A DNA stretch of 64,000 bases from JANQIV01 sp050117315. Lineage in GTDB: Bacteria; Bacteroidota; Ignavibacteria; Ignavibacteriales; Melioribacteraceae. This document shows positions 27,292 through 36,633 of the stretch, piece after piece. The stretch lies in NCBI GenBank assembly GCA_050117315.1, contig JASFMY010000018.1, positions 6,352 to 70,351 of the forward strand, read 5' to 3'. The position numbers and the translations under genes were made by a program. The notes beneath the pieces are model-generated. The model ran no database searches. It saw only the letters and a program-made list of their open reading frames with translations, and was not told the DNA's origin. Within the stretch, counting starts at the first letter, position 1. The number at the start of each line of letters is the position of its first letter.

Positions 27292-28185
27292 TTGCAGAAT
27301 AATTTACAAGAAAATATTAAGATACATCCATTTGTACTACAGACTCTAGATATTAATGCAGCTTATGTAAAGGCGTTGAATCTTGCCGGGTCTCATTATG
27401 AAAACTTTCCGGTAATTTCGAAGTTTTTACCACCGCATCTTAGAAAACATGTTGCAATTATTTACCAATTTGCACGACAGGCTGACGATCTTGCAGACGA
27501 AGGCAACGAGAATAAAGAACTAAGGCTGAGTAACCTTGAAAAATATGAAGCTATGTTCAATGATTGTCTTAACGAAAAATTCAGCAGTAACTTTTGGGCT
27601 GCTGTTCATAACTCAATTAACGAAATGAAGTTATCACCTGGAAATCTTTACAACCTGTTGAAGGCATTTAAACAGGATGTTGTTAAAAGCCGGTTTAATA
27701 ATTTTGAAGAGATCTTATATTATTGTTCCAATTCGGCAAACCCAATCGGCAGATTGTTGCTGGAATTGTTTGATACAAGAGAAAAGTTGGCTTTTGAATA
27801 TTCCGACAAGGTCTGTACTGCTTTGCAGCTAGCAAATTTTTACCAGGATATTTCGGTAGATATCAAAAAAAACAGGATATACATTCCACTGGATGAAATG
27901 AAGGAATTTAATGTTTCTGAAAAAGATATTTTGTCTGAAAAAATAAATGATAATTACAAACGTCTAATCGAGTATCAAGTTAATAGGACAAGAGAATTAT
28001 TTGATGTTGGCAAAAAAATAATTAAATTTCTGCCGGTTAGACTTAGATATCAAATAAAGTGGACTATTTTAGGCGGCGAAGAAATATTGAGTAAAATAAA
28101 AAGTAACAACTATGACGTTTCTTTAAGGCCAACTATAAATAAATCCGACATCTTAAAACTTATTGTAAAAGCTATAATTAAATGA
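27292..28185 (+). CDS. hpnC: Squalene synthase HpnC
   Basis: A 297-residue member of the squalene/phytoene synthase family. The opening HYENFPVISKFLPPHLRKH (about 35-53) is characteristic of HpnC. The first Asp motif is in ARQADDLADE (61-70), and the second is NFYQDISVDIKKNRIYIP (about 180-200). In the HpnCDE route, HpnD makes presqualene diphosphate from farnesyl diphosphate, HpnC converts it to hydroxysqualene, and HpnE reduces it to squalene. The start is TTG; the stop overlaps hpnD by 4 bp. Phytoene synthase is the alternative, but the tandem with HpnD and HpnE argues for the squalene set. Confidence 0.85.
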   Translation: MQNNLQENIKIHPFVLQTLDINAAYVKALNLAGSHYENFPVISKFLPPHLRKHVAIIYQFARQADDLADEGNENKELRLSNLEKYEAMFNDCLNEKFSSNFWAAVHNSINEMKLSPGNLYNLLKAFKQDVVKSRFNNFEEILYYCSNSANPIGRLLLELFDTREKLAFEYSDKVCTALQLANFYQDISVDIKKNRIYIPLDEMKEFNVSEKDILSEKINDNYKRLIEYQVNRTRELFDVGKKIIKFLPVRLRYQIKWTILGGEEILSKIKSNNYDVSLRPTINKSDILKLIVKAIIK

Positions 28186-29024
28186 CATCGGAAGCACAAG
28201 AAATAGCAAAAAAAAGCAAAAGCAGTTTTTATTATGCTTTTAACCTCCTTCCTCCTGAAAAAAGGGAAGCCATGAATACTGTTTATGCTTTTTGCAGAAG
28301 AACAGACGATATTGTTGATGAAAACGACGACCCGAACGAAATTAAATATCAAAATCTGAGAAAGTGGCGTTTAGAATTAGAAAGGGCTTTAAAGCAGAAG
28401 TCGGAATTTACTTTTCTCAATAATCTTGGAAGAATAATTAGCCAGTTTAAGATCCCGATAGATCCGTTCTTTGATTTAATTAAAGGAATGGAAATGGATA
28501 TTCAATCGAAGAAATACTTTACCGCAGAAGACCTTCTTGAATACTGTTATTACGTAGCATCAACCGTAGGATTAATGTGTATTGAAATTTTCGGATATAA
28601 AAATAAATCAACAAAAGATTTTGCCGTTAATCTTGGCCTGGCTATGCAGCTTACGAATATTTTAAGGGATGTTAAAAAAGACTCGGATAATAATAGAGTT
28701 TATTTGCCGGAACAAGAACTAATAAACCACAACTACTCGCTTAATGAACTCAAACAAAATGTTTACAATAATAATTTTGTATCCCTAATGTCCCAGGAAG
28801 CCGAACGTGCAAAATATTATTTTAACAAAGCCACAAGCTCATTAGATATTGAAGACAAACCGTCCATGTTTGCCGCAAGAGCAATGCAGCATATTTATCA
28901 AAAGTTATTAAAAAAACTTGAAGCCGAGAAATTCAATATTTTTGAAAGCAATATAAATGTTTCAAAATTTGAAAAAGCTGGAATTGCCGTTGGAGTTTGG
29001 GCAAAATATAGCTTAGTTTATTAA
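28182..29024 (+). CDS. hpnD: Presqualene diphosphate synthase HpnD
   Basis: A 280-residue squalene/phytoene synthase family member, with FYYAFNLLPPEKREAM (about 16-31), FCRRTDDIVDENDD (37-50, first Asp motif) and TNILRDVKKDSDNNRVYLP (about 162-180, second Asp motif). It condenses two farnesyl diphosphates to presqualene diphosphate. It overlaps hpnC by 4 bp and hpnE by 1 bp (TAATG), so the three form a tightly coupled unit. It and HpnC are paralogues; order and motif spacing separate them. Confidence 0.85.
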   Translation: MTSEAQEIAKKSKSSFYYAFNLLPPEKREAMNTVYAFCRRTDDIVDENDDPNEIKYQNLRKWRLELERALKQKSEFTFLNNLGRIISQFKIPIDPFFDLIKGMEMDIQSKKYFTAEDLLEYCYYVASTVGLMCIEIFGYKNKSTKDFAVNLGLAMQLTNILRDVKKDSDNNRVYLPEQELINHNYSLNELKQNVYNNNFVSLMSQEAERAKYYFNKATSSLDIEDKPSMFAARAMQHIYQKLLKKLEAEKFNIFESNINVSKFEKAGIAVGVWAKYSLVY

Positions 29025-30310
29025 TGATCAAAGGAATTGTAATTGGCGGCGGACTTGCCGGTTTAAGCGCGTCCGTTTACCTCTCCCAAAAAGGAATTAA
29101 AGTAACTTTACTTGAAGCTTCCCCGAAACTCGGTGGAAGGACCTACTCTTTTCTTTATAATAATAGAAACACAATAGTTGATAATGGTCAGCATATAATG
29201 ATGGGCTGTTATAATTACACACTGGATTTTTTGGAGACTATAAAAGCTAAAGATAAAATTGAATTTCAAAATAATTTGAAAGTATTGTTTATAGAACCGG
29301 GCGGTAAATATTCCGAGTTGAATGCAGATAAATTTATTTATCCGTTTAATCTGCTGTTTGGAATTTTGAAATACAGTTCTATTAGATTCCGTGACCGTCT
29401 GCTCATTACAAAATTGATGATGAAACTCCCTTTGATTGACCTGAAGTATTTGAGAAATAAGACTGTAAAGGAATGGCTTATTCAAGAAAAGCAGTCTGAA
29501 CTGGCAATAAGAAAATTTTGGGCAATCATTGCTGTTGGAACTTTGAACTCCAAATTAGAAAATGCATCTGCTGAAATATTCTGCAGAATTCTAAAAACAA
29601 TTTTCTTTTCGGGAAGTAAATCAACGAAAATTGTTCTTCCAAAGGAAGGATTATCGCAAGTATTTAGTAACAATGCTGAAATTTTTTTAGAAGGAAACAA
29701 TTCGGAAATACACTGTTCCGAAAAAGTAACCGGGTTTTCCTTGGAAAATAATTTAATTGAAAGCGTTCAAACGAACAGTGATTGTTATTCTGATTTTGAT
29801 TTTGTAGTATCGTGTATTCCTGAATACAGGTTAAAGAAAATTCTCAACTATAGTTCATATGAATCTACATTTGAATATTCCCCGATTGTTACTATACATT
29901 TATGGTTAAAAGATAACCCGTTCAGGGAAAGATTTTATGGCTTGGTTGATTCAAAAATACATTGGTTGTTCAATAATAAATCGCATATTTCCGTTTTAAC
30001 AAGTTGTGCTTTTGACCTTGTAAACATAAAAAATAGTGAATTATTTGAAATTATATGTTCGGAATTGGAAAATTATTTTCCTATATTCTATACAAACCTT
30101 ATTTCAGATTACAAAATAATAAAAGAGAAGAGAGCTACTTTTCTTCCAACCGTTGAAAACTGTAAAGAGCGATTAAATATAAATACTTCTTTAGGGAATT
30201 TGTACTTGGCAGGGGATTGGACGGTAAAAGAATTGCCTGCAACAATTGAAAGTGCAATAAAGAGTGGCAAAATCGCTGCCAATAATGTTATTTTAGATTT
30301 CATTAATTAA
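29024..30310 (+). CDS. hpnE: Hydroxysqualene dehydroxylase HpnE
   Basis: A 428-residue FAD-dependent amine-oxidase/phytoene-desaturase-type protein. The dinucleotide-binding motif GGGLAGLSASVYLSQKG lies at about 8-24 and LLEASPKLGGRTYS at 29-42. A C-terminal FAD-contact region reads LYLAGDWTVKELPATIESA (about 391-409). It completes squalene synthesis in the HpnCDE route. No squalene-hopene cyclase or carotenoid gene is in the window. It could instead act in carotenoid synthesis, but the gene order favours squalene. Confidence 0.85.
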   Translation: MIKGIVIGGGLAGLSASVYLSQKGIKVTLLEASPKLGGRTYSFLYNNRNTIVDNGQHIMMGCYNYTLDFLETIKAKDKIEFQNNLKVLFIEPGGKYSELNADKFIYPFNLLFGILKYSSIRFRDRLLITKLMMKLPLIDLKYLRNKTVKEWLIQEKQSELAIRKFWAIIAVGTLNSKLENASAEIFCRILKTIFFSGSKSTKIVLPKEGLSQVFSNNAEIFLEGNNSEIHCSEKVTGFSLENNLIESVQTNSDCYSDFDFVVSCIPEYRLKKILNYSSYESTFEYSPIVTIHLWLKDNPFRERFYGLVDSKIHWLFNNKSHISVLTSCAFDLVNIKNSELFEIICSELENYFPIFYTNLISDYKIIKEKRATFLPTVENCKERLNINTSLGNLYLAGDWTVKELPATIESAIKSGKIAANNVILDFIN

Positions 30311-30343
30311 ACTCCTTAAAAAGGTAAAAAGAAGGGAGGCGAA

Positions 30344-31651
30344 ATGTCTAAACTACTAAAAGAAAAGTTATTTTCTAAAATTGAGGCTTGGAGACCTAGA
30401 ACTACAAAATTACTTAAAGAACACGGGGATACCGTTGTTGGTAACGTTACAATAGCTCAGGTTATAGGGGGAATGAGAGGCGTTAAATGTTTAACAACAG
30501 ACATCTCTTATTTGGATCCTATGGAAGGTATAAGATTTCGCGGGTATACAATTCCCGAAACTCTTGAGAAACTTCCCAAAGTACCTGGGGCTGAAATGCC
30601 TTATGTAGAAGGTTTTTTCTATTTGCTGCTTACCGGTGATATCCCTACTGAAGCCGAAGTAAACGAAGTTGCAGATGAATTCAACAAAAGGAAGCATGTG
30701 CCCGAGTATGTTTTCAACATGCTTAAAACCTTACCTGAAGACACGCATCCGATGGTTATGTTTTCTCTCGCAATAGTTTCCATGGAGCGTGAATCGGTAT
30801 TTGCAAAAAAATACAGCGAAGGTCTCAGCAAAATGGATTACTGGGACCCGACTTATGAAGATGCTTTAAACTTGCTGGCTAAACTTCCCCAAGTTGCTGC
30901 CTATATCTATAGATTGAAATATAAAAACGGTGAAATAATTGATCCCGATCCTCAACTTGATATGGGTGGTAATTTTGCACATATGATGGGAATAGGTAAA
31001 CCTTATGATGATGTATCCAGGTTATATTTCATTCTTCATAGTGATCACGAAAGCGGGAACGTAAGCGCTCATACCGGGCATTTGGTATCTAGTGCTTTAT
31101 CTGATATGTATTATGCTATTTCCGCTATGATTAACGGTCTTGCAGGTCCTTTGCACGGGTTGGCCAACCAGGAAGTTTTAAGATGGATTCAAGGTGTTAT
31201 GGATGAAATGGGCGGGGAAGTTCCGACAGAAGAAAAAATGAAAGAATTTGTTTGGAACACACTAAATTCAGGACAGGTTGTACCGGGATTCGGGCATGCC
31301 GTATTAAGAAAAACCGATCCCCGTTATGCTGCTCAAAGGGATTTCTGCTTGAAACATTTACCCGACGACCCGATATTCAAATATGTGGACGTACTTTATA
31401 AAGTTGTTCCGCCAATTTTACAGGAACAGGGCAAGGCAAAAAATCCATGGCCTAACGTTGATGCACAGTCCGGGGTTATTCAATGGTATTATGGACTTAA
31501 GGAATATGATTTTTACACAGTACTATTCGGTGTAGGTCGTGCACTTGGTGTTTGTGCAAACATAATTTGGGATAGGGCCTTAGGCTATCCGATCGAAAGA
31601 CCGAAATCATTAACAACCGATATGCTTGAATCAATAGCTGGCATAAAGTAG
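30344..31651 (+). CDS. gltA: Citrate synthase, eukaryotic-like dimeric type
   Basis: A 435-residue enzyme. The N-terminal GMRGVKCLTTDISYLDPMEG and RFRGYTIPE resemble mitochondrial-type citrate synthases rather than the hexameric bacterial type. The catalytic triad is visible: His 271 (in PLHG), His 318 (in GFGHAV) and Asp 373 (in NVDAQSG). It condenses oxaloacetate and acetyl-CoA. A strong ribosome-binding site, GGGAGG at 30334-30339, precedes the ATG, unusual in this window where most genes lack one. It sits 33 bp behind hpnE and is followed by a clear terminator. Confidence 0.95.
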   Translation: MSKLLKEKLFSKIEAWRPRTTKLLKEHGDTVVGNVTIAQVIGGMRGVKCLTTDISYLDPMEGIRFRGYTIPETLEKLPKVPGAEMPYVEGFFYLLLTGDIPTEAEVNEVADEFNKRKHVPEYVFNMLKTLPEDTHPMVMFSLAIVSMERESVFAKKYSEGLSKMDYWDPTYEDALNLLAKLPQVAAYIYRLKYKNGEIIDPDPQLDMGGNFAHMMGIGKPYDDVSRLYFILHSDHESGNVSAHTGHLVSSALSDMYYAISAMINGLAGPLHGLANQEVLRWIQGVMDEMGGEVPTEEKMKEFVWNTLNSGQVVPGFGHAVLRKTDPRYAAQRDFCLKHLPDDPIFKYVDVLYKVVPPILQEQGKAKNPWPNVDAQSGVIQWYYGLKEYDFYTVLFGVGRALGVCANIIWDRALGYPIERPKSLTTDMLESIAGIK

Positions 31652-31672
31652 AAAAATTAAACTATGAAAAAG

Positions 31673-31702
31673 AAGGGATGTCGGTGGGCATCCCTTTTTT
31701 TG
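31673..31702 (+). terminator. Intrinsic terminator downstream of gltA
   Basis: AAGGGATG (31673-31680), an 8-nt loop and CATCCCTT (31689-31696) form a perfect 8-bp stem, followed by a T run to 31702. This ends the lpxH-to-gltA unit and separates it from the large fusion gene. Confidence 0.9.
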
Positions 31703-31758
31703 TTTAGGAGATTTTTTTATAATTATCTATCAGTAAAAAATAGTTTCGAAAGCGTGAT

Positions 31759-34700
31759 ATGAAAAACCCAAAAGACTTTCTTAATATACTGCTCGGTGGT
31801 AAGGCTTCAATTGAAGAAGAAAATATAAAATCTGTCTGTACTGATTTTGCTATTACATTAAAAGAAGCAATTGATAATAATTTTATACAAAGTGAATCTC
31901 ATTTAGAAGCTATTCAAAATATACTTGAAGCCGTTATTCCAAGTCAGTTGGTACGGGCACTGATGAAGGAAATATCAACTGATTTGTATTATGATTTTGG
32001 TATTTATTTGAAAGAAGGCTATGCTAAAAAAATCGATCAAGTTATTCACCATTATCTGGATCTATTTAGATATTCTGAATTTTTAGAAAGAATTTATGGT
32101 GAAAGAAAATGGGATGATTTGATTTACCGGCTGATTGTTTTAAGTAATTTTACAGTTGATAAACTTTTTAAGCAGAGAACAAATAACTACGGGAATAAAA
32201 CATTATTCAAAATTCTCAAAGGCTCAAAAGAAACCAATTATTCATGGGATTCAATTTACAAAGAAGTAGAAAAATATAGAACAGCTCTCGTTTCACAAAT
32301 GAAAGACTGCCCCGAAGAAAACTTCAAAACAGCCTTTCTTTTGGAAAACAGCTTGACAATGGTAAAACTTGATCTTGCCTGCTTAACTTCTGGAATTGTA
32401 AACATAATGATTCCCGCAAACTCTGTTCCTCATCATATTGTATATATTTTAAATAAAACAGAAGCCGGGGTGCTCTTTGTAACAAATGAAAAGCAACTTG
32501 CTAAGATCAAAGTAATCAAAAATGAATTACTTCATTTAAGAAAAGTAGTTTTGCTAGAGGGTAAAAGTGCCGAGGACTGGGTAATGTCTTTAGATGAATT
32601 CTTAAGTCCTGTTTCGGATGGTGCTAAAAAAATCTTGGAAAATCTAAGAAACAAGACGACAGCGCTGTCTACTGCTACTATCATGTTTACATCCGGTACA
32701 ACAGGCGAACCTAAAGGGATAATTTTCTCTCAGGTTAATATTGTCTATAAGAGATTCTGCCGTGCAATGGCTTTGCCTAAAATAAATGACGATGACCGTT
32801 ACCTTGCTTACTTGCCTTTGTTCCATACCTTCGGTCGTTATCTCGAAATGACGGGAGCAATATTCTGGGGAGCTGAATATGTGTTTATGGAAAATCCTTC
32901 AGCGGAAACGATGGTTGCAAATATGCAGCAGGTTAAGCCGTCAATTTTTATAAGTGTTCCTAAAAAATGGATGCAGCTTTATGAGAGAATTACTTCCGAA
33001 GTCGATATTGAATTCGACGACGAAGAAACCATTAAAAATAAAGTAAACGAAATAACCGGCGGAAATCTGAAATGGGGACTTTCGGCAGCAGGTTATTTAC
33101 CGCCTGATATTTTTATGTTCTTCCAAAAGTATGGTGTTGAAGTAATGAGCGGCTTTGGTATGACCGAAGCTACCGGCGGAATCACCATGACTCCGCCTAA
33201 TCAATATATTGAAAATTCCTTGGGTAAAGAACTGCCCGGTATTGAAATTAAAGTTGCCGAAGACGGAGAGCTATTAATCCGGGGGAATTATGTAATGAAG
33301 GGGTATTACGGTGAAAGTAGCGAAGAAACTTTTGACGGTGAAGGATGGTTCGCTACCGGTGATATCATGAAAAGAGGCGAGAACGGTTTTATTGAAATCA
33401 TCGACCGTAAAAAAGAAATTTATAAAAACATAAAAGGGGAAACAATTGCCCCGCAGAAAATTGAAAATCTTTTCCGTGACTTCGATCTGGTAAAACAAGT
33501 ATTTCTTGTGGGCGATCATAGACCTTACAACACTGTGTTGATTTACCCGAATTATGAAAGTGAAAAAATAAAAGTATCAGAGTTTGACGAAACACAACGG
33601 CGTGATTCTTATTCATCGGTGGTTGCAGCAGTTAATAATTTCCTTGCCCCGTTTGAAAGCATTGTAGATTTCAGAATTATTGAACGCCCTATTTCAGCCG
33701 AGTACGATGAATTGACTCCAAAAGGAACCTTTAAAAGAAGAGTTATTGAAAATAACTTTGCCCGGGTTATTGATACAATGTATGAAAAAGATCACATCGA
33801 CCTTTACATTAGCGGGCTTGATATAAGGGTTCCCAACTGGTTTTTGAGAGAGAAAGGTTGCCTAAGCGGTGACATTAAAGCGGCGGAAGGTAAAATCGTA
33901 ATTAAAAAGTTAAACTCGGAACTAAAGGTTTCGGTAATTGATAAAGATAAACATTTGATAAGAATAGGGAATTATATTTACAAAATTACTTCAAGATATA
34001 TCGACTTACAAATATTTCTAACCAACCCGATATACTGGATAGGGAATGATTCATTGCTTAAGTTTACCGGGGATTCAATATTTCAGTGGTATAGACAAAG
34101 CGCTCCCGACGGAAAGATTGAATTTTATAATACCGATGAAATAATTGCTCCTAACGAGATTGATTTTTTAAAGCTGCAAAAAATAGATTCTGAAGATGAA
34201 GCTTCATTAAACGGGTTGAATACGGCTGTTGTCCAATTGCAGAGCGGACAAGAGAAATATGCGTTGTTTGCGGCAAGCTATTTGAATAAGTTGATGCTTG
34301 ATGATACGCTCCAGATTTATAAGCTTACAAAGAATATTCTTTTGCGTCCGCAGTTGACTACCTATAAAAGTGTAAGACGCAGAATGTTTTTAATAGCTTC
34401 GAAGTATTTGAAAACATCCGAACGAAATTCTCTTTTTGATATCTACCTGGCGAGAGATAAAAAACTCTTGAACAAAAATCTAATAAGAGAGTTTGTAAAA
34501 GACGGGAAAGGGATCGAATATTTGGAAACAGTAGAGTTTCAAATTCAAAAAACCTTTAAAGAAAGATCAAGGAACAGCGACTTTAAGAATACATCTTTAC
34601 AGGGATTACTTAATTTACTTTGCAGCCTTGGAATAAGACACCCTGCACGTTACAAACAAATCCGGCAGATATTTGTGCGTTACCAGTTAACAAACGATTG

Positions 34701-36537
34701 GGAGGAGTTTTCAATTTTGGCCGGGGATTTACTAACAGAAGTTAGAACCGGGTTCAGAGAATGGCTTGGTGAAAATAAAACTGTGGCGGTTGATGTTGAA
34801 ACCGGAGAAGAATACGGCTGGGAAGATGTTTTAGCTTTTGAGCCGGATGTTTTGCCTGAAGATAAGGACGCTATTACAAAAGCAGTGATTGAAACACCTT
34901 TAATCCGGGAGGCAATTTTTCTTTTTTCCAAAGGAATGATAATTCAACTTAATAATATTTTACCCTCGGGAATTTGGATAAGTCATATAGGGGATTTGGA
35001 CTATATGACAAGTTACCGTGTAACTGTTCAAACAAGGTATCAAGGCGCTTTCGAGTTTGTCATTAACATAAATAAAAAATTAAGTCTTAATGAAGTTCGG
35101 GAAGAAGTTAACTGGCAGATACTAGCGAGTTCAAAAGTTTCAGGGCAGATTTTAGCGGGTGGTTTTGGCGGACTTTGGGACACTTACAATATGTGGACTC
35201 GGGAATATGTTTCAGGCGGCACTGTGTATAAATTTATAAAAAGAACATTCAGAAAAAAAGACTTTCAGGAAAAACGCTTATATCATCTGTGGCCTTTTTT
35301 TGTTTGGAATGCAGCCACCGCGTATTATAATTTCTGGAAACTTACAGGCTACAAGAAGATGATTGAACGACCTTCTTATGAAAATATAGTTATACCTGTT
35401 CATGATTACCAGACCGGGACAAGGCTTGTATCTATTACTTATAGAACTTCATCGGATTCGATTCATGAATTATTACAAAAATTGGACGAATTTTTTATCA
35501 AAGCCGGAGAAACCAAATTCCCGTTTCTTCGTAGAAATACAATTTGGAATTATGTGTTTTCAGGGATAATAAATGCCGAGGGAACAGAAAAAGGAGTACA
35601 AGTTTTAGCGGAATTATTGCAACAAAAAGAGAAATTATATGAAATTGAAAAATCAAACCGTCTTGAAAACAGCTTAAAGGAATTTTTGTCAAATATTGAA
35701 AAGAACGGATTTATTCCTAAACGCTTATACTTTGCAATAAAAAGATTTCATCGCTGGTTTAGGTTAAATAAAGATGCAACTGCGAGTGCGCAGGCAGAAA
35801 TGATTAATGAATTATATGAAACTTACAGGCTTTCCTTTCTTGAGTTAAGCTTTCCCGCTACAAGAACAAGGTTCTTTTATGAAACGGTTTTCCTGAATTC
35901 GTCAAAAAATTTACGAAGCATATTAAAAGAAATAATAACAGAACAAAGAAGAAGGGAAATATCGAACGAAGATGCGTTATCTAAATTTTCCAATATTAAG
36001 AATGAACTGGAAATTTCAGGGGACGAAGAATACTTTATTTCACGTTTAACCTATCCGTATTTAAAGCCTGCGGACTTTGCAGAATTAATTTATTCAGAAT
36101 CGGAAGGTGCACCGCCGGTAAATCTTGTTGTCCAGTATCTCGATTATGACGGGAATCCCTTTTCAATTAGAAAACCGGTTTCGCCGAAAGAAATTTCACG
36201 TCTTCATCAATTATTCCTTGAAGAAAATTTAATGGTGACTTTTAAAGCCGAACACCAATTTTTGGTTGCAATATCCGACAGGGGATACATAATAGGAGGT
36301 TTATTTTACTATCGTTCATCTGAAAGTACAGTACACATGGACAAAATTGTTGTATCGGAAAGATATAGAAGACTTGGGATAGGTGATAAGTTAATGAATG
36401 AATTATTTAATCGTCAACTTGCGGAGAAAATTGATTTCATAACTACCGGTTTTTTCAGACCGGAATATTTTTATAAGTTCGGTTTTAAAATTGAAAAAAA
36501 ATATACCGGCTTGGTGAAGGAATTAAAAAAATCTTAA
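31759..36537 (+). CDS. Very large acyl-adenylate-forming enzyme fused to a C-terminal GNAT acyltransferase (1592 aa)
   Basis: Residues 1-115 form a helical N-terminal region. Residues about 130-670 form an AMP-binding enzyme of the long-chain acyl-CoA synthetase type: phosphate-binding loop TIMFTSGTTGEPKG near 305-318, SGFGMTEATGG near 463-473, GWFATGDI near 528-535, IIDRKKEIYKNIKGE near 544-558, and the catalytic-lysine region LTPKGTFKRR near 651-660. About 800 residues follow (690-1470) with no fold I recognise. The end (about 1474-1592) is a GNAT domain with VVSERYRRLGIGDKLM (about 1530-1545), the acyl-CoA-binding loop. It has no signal peptide. No carrier-protein domain is seen. It is a lone gene between a terminator and pyrG. 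Activation of a fatty acid followed by N- or O-acyl transfer is a hypothesis. Confidence 0.85.
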   Translation: MKNPKDFLNILLGGKASIEEENIKSVCTDFAITLKEAIDNNFIQSESHLEAIQNILEAVIPSQLVRALMKEISTDLYYDFGIYLKEGYAKKIDQVIHHYLDLFRYSEFLERIYGERKWDDLIYRLIVLSNFTVDKLFKQRTNNYGNKTLFKILKGSKETNYSWDSIYKEVEKYRTALVSQMKDCPEENFKTAFLLENSLTMVKLDLACLTSGIVNIMIPANSVPHHIVYILNKTEAGVLFVTNEKQLAKIKVIKNELLHLRKVVLLEGKSAEDWVMSLDEFLSPVSDGAKKILENLRNKTTALSTATIMFTSGTTGEPKGIIFSQVNIVYKRFCRAMALPKINDDDRYLAYLPLFHTFGRYLEMTGAIFWGAEYVFMENPSAETMVANMQQVKPSIFISVPKKWMQLYERITSEVDIEFDDEETIKNKVNEITGGNLKWGLSAAGYLPPDIFMFFQKYGVEVMSGFGMTEATGGITMTPPNQYIENSLGKELPGIEIKVAEDGELLIRGNYVMKGYYGESSEETFDGEGWFATGDIMKRGENGFIEIIDRKKEIYKNIKGETIAPQKIENLFRDFDLVKQVFLVGDHRPYNTVLIYPNYESEKIKVSEFDETQRRDSYSSVVAAVNNFLAPFESIVDFRIIERPISAEYDELTPKGTFKRRVIENNFARVIDTMYEKDHIDLYISGLDIRVPNWFLREKGCLSGDIKAAEGKIVIKKLNSELKVSVIDKDKHLIRIGNYIYKITSRYIDLQIFLTNPIYWIGNDSLLKFTGDSIFQWYRQSAPDGKIEFYNTDEIIAPNEIDFLKLQKIDSEDEASLNGLNTAVVQLQSGQEKYALFAASYLNKLMLDDTLQIYKLTKNILLRPQLTTYKSVRRRMFLIASKYLKTSERNSLFDIYLARDKKLLNKNLIREFVKDGKGIEYLETVEFQIQKTFKERSRNSDFKNTSLQGLLNLLCSLGIRHPARYKQIRQIFVRYQLTNDWEEFSILAGDLLTEVRTGFREWLGENKTVAVDVETGEEYGWEDVLAFEPDVLPEDKDAITKAVIETPLIREAIFLFSKGMIIQLNNILPSGIWISHIGDLDYMTSYRVTVQTRYQGAFEFVININKKLSLNEVREEVNWQILASSKVSGQILAGGFGGLWDTYNMWTREYVSGGTVYKFIKRTFRKKDFQEKRLYHLWPFFVWNAATAYYNFWKLTGYKKMIERPSYENIVIPVHDYQTGTRLVSITYRTSSDSIHELLQKLDEFFIKAGETKFPFLRRNTIWNYVFSGIINAEGTEKGVQVLAELLQQKEKLYEIEKSNRLENSLKEFLSNIEKNGFIPKRLYFAIKRFHRWFRLNKDATASAQAEMINELYETYRLSFLELSFPATRTRFFYETVFLNSSKNLRSILKEIITEQRRREISNEDALSKFSNIKNELEISGDEEYFISRLTYPYLKPADFAELIYSESEGAPPVNLVVQYLDYDGNPFSIRKPVSPKEISRLHQLFLEENLMVTFKAEHQFLVAISDRGYIIGGLFYYRSSESTVHMDKIVVSERYRRLGIGDKLMNELFNRQLAEKIDFITTGFFRPEYFYKFGFKIEKKYTGLVKELKKS

Positions 36538-36597
36538 AAAATTGTTAAATAATTATAGAAATATTCTTTTCTCTATAGACATAAAAATTTTTTTTAT

Positions 36598-36605
36598 TAT
36601 CTTTG
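36598..36605 (+). promoter_or_regulatory. Candidate -7 box for pyrG
   Basis: TATCTTTG matches TAnnTTTG and would start transcription near 36611, about 22 nt before the ATG. A TAGACA-like hexamer lies 16 bp upstream (36576-36581). The 96-bp gap after the fusion gene supports an independent promoter. Confidence 0.45.
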
Positions 36606-36633
36606 GAAATTATTTTTTCACGCTATGGAGTAA

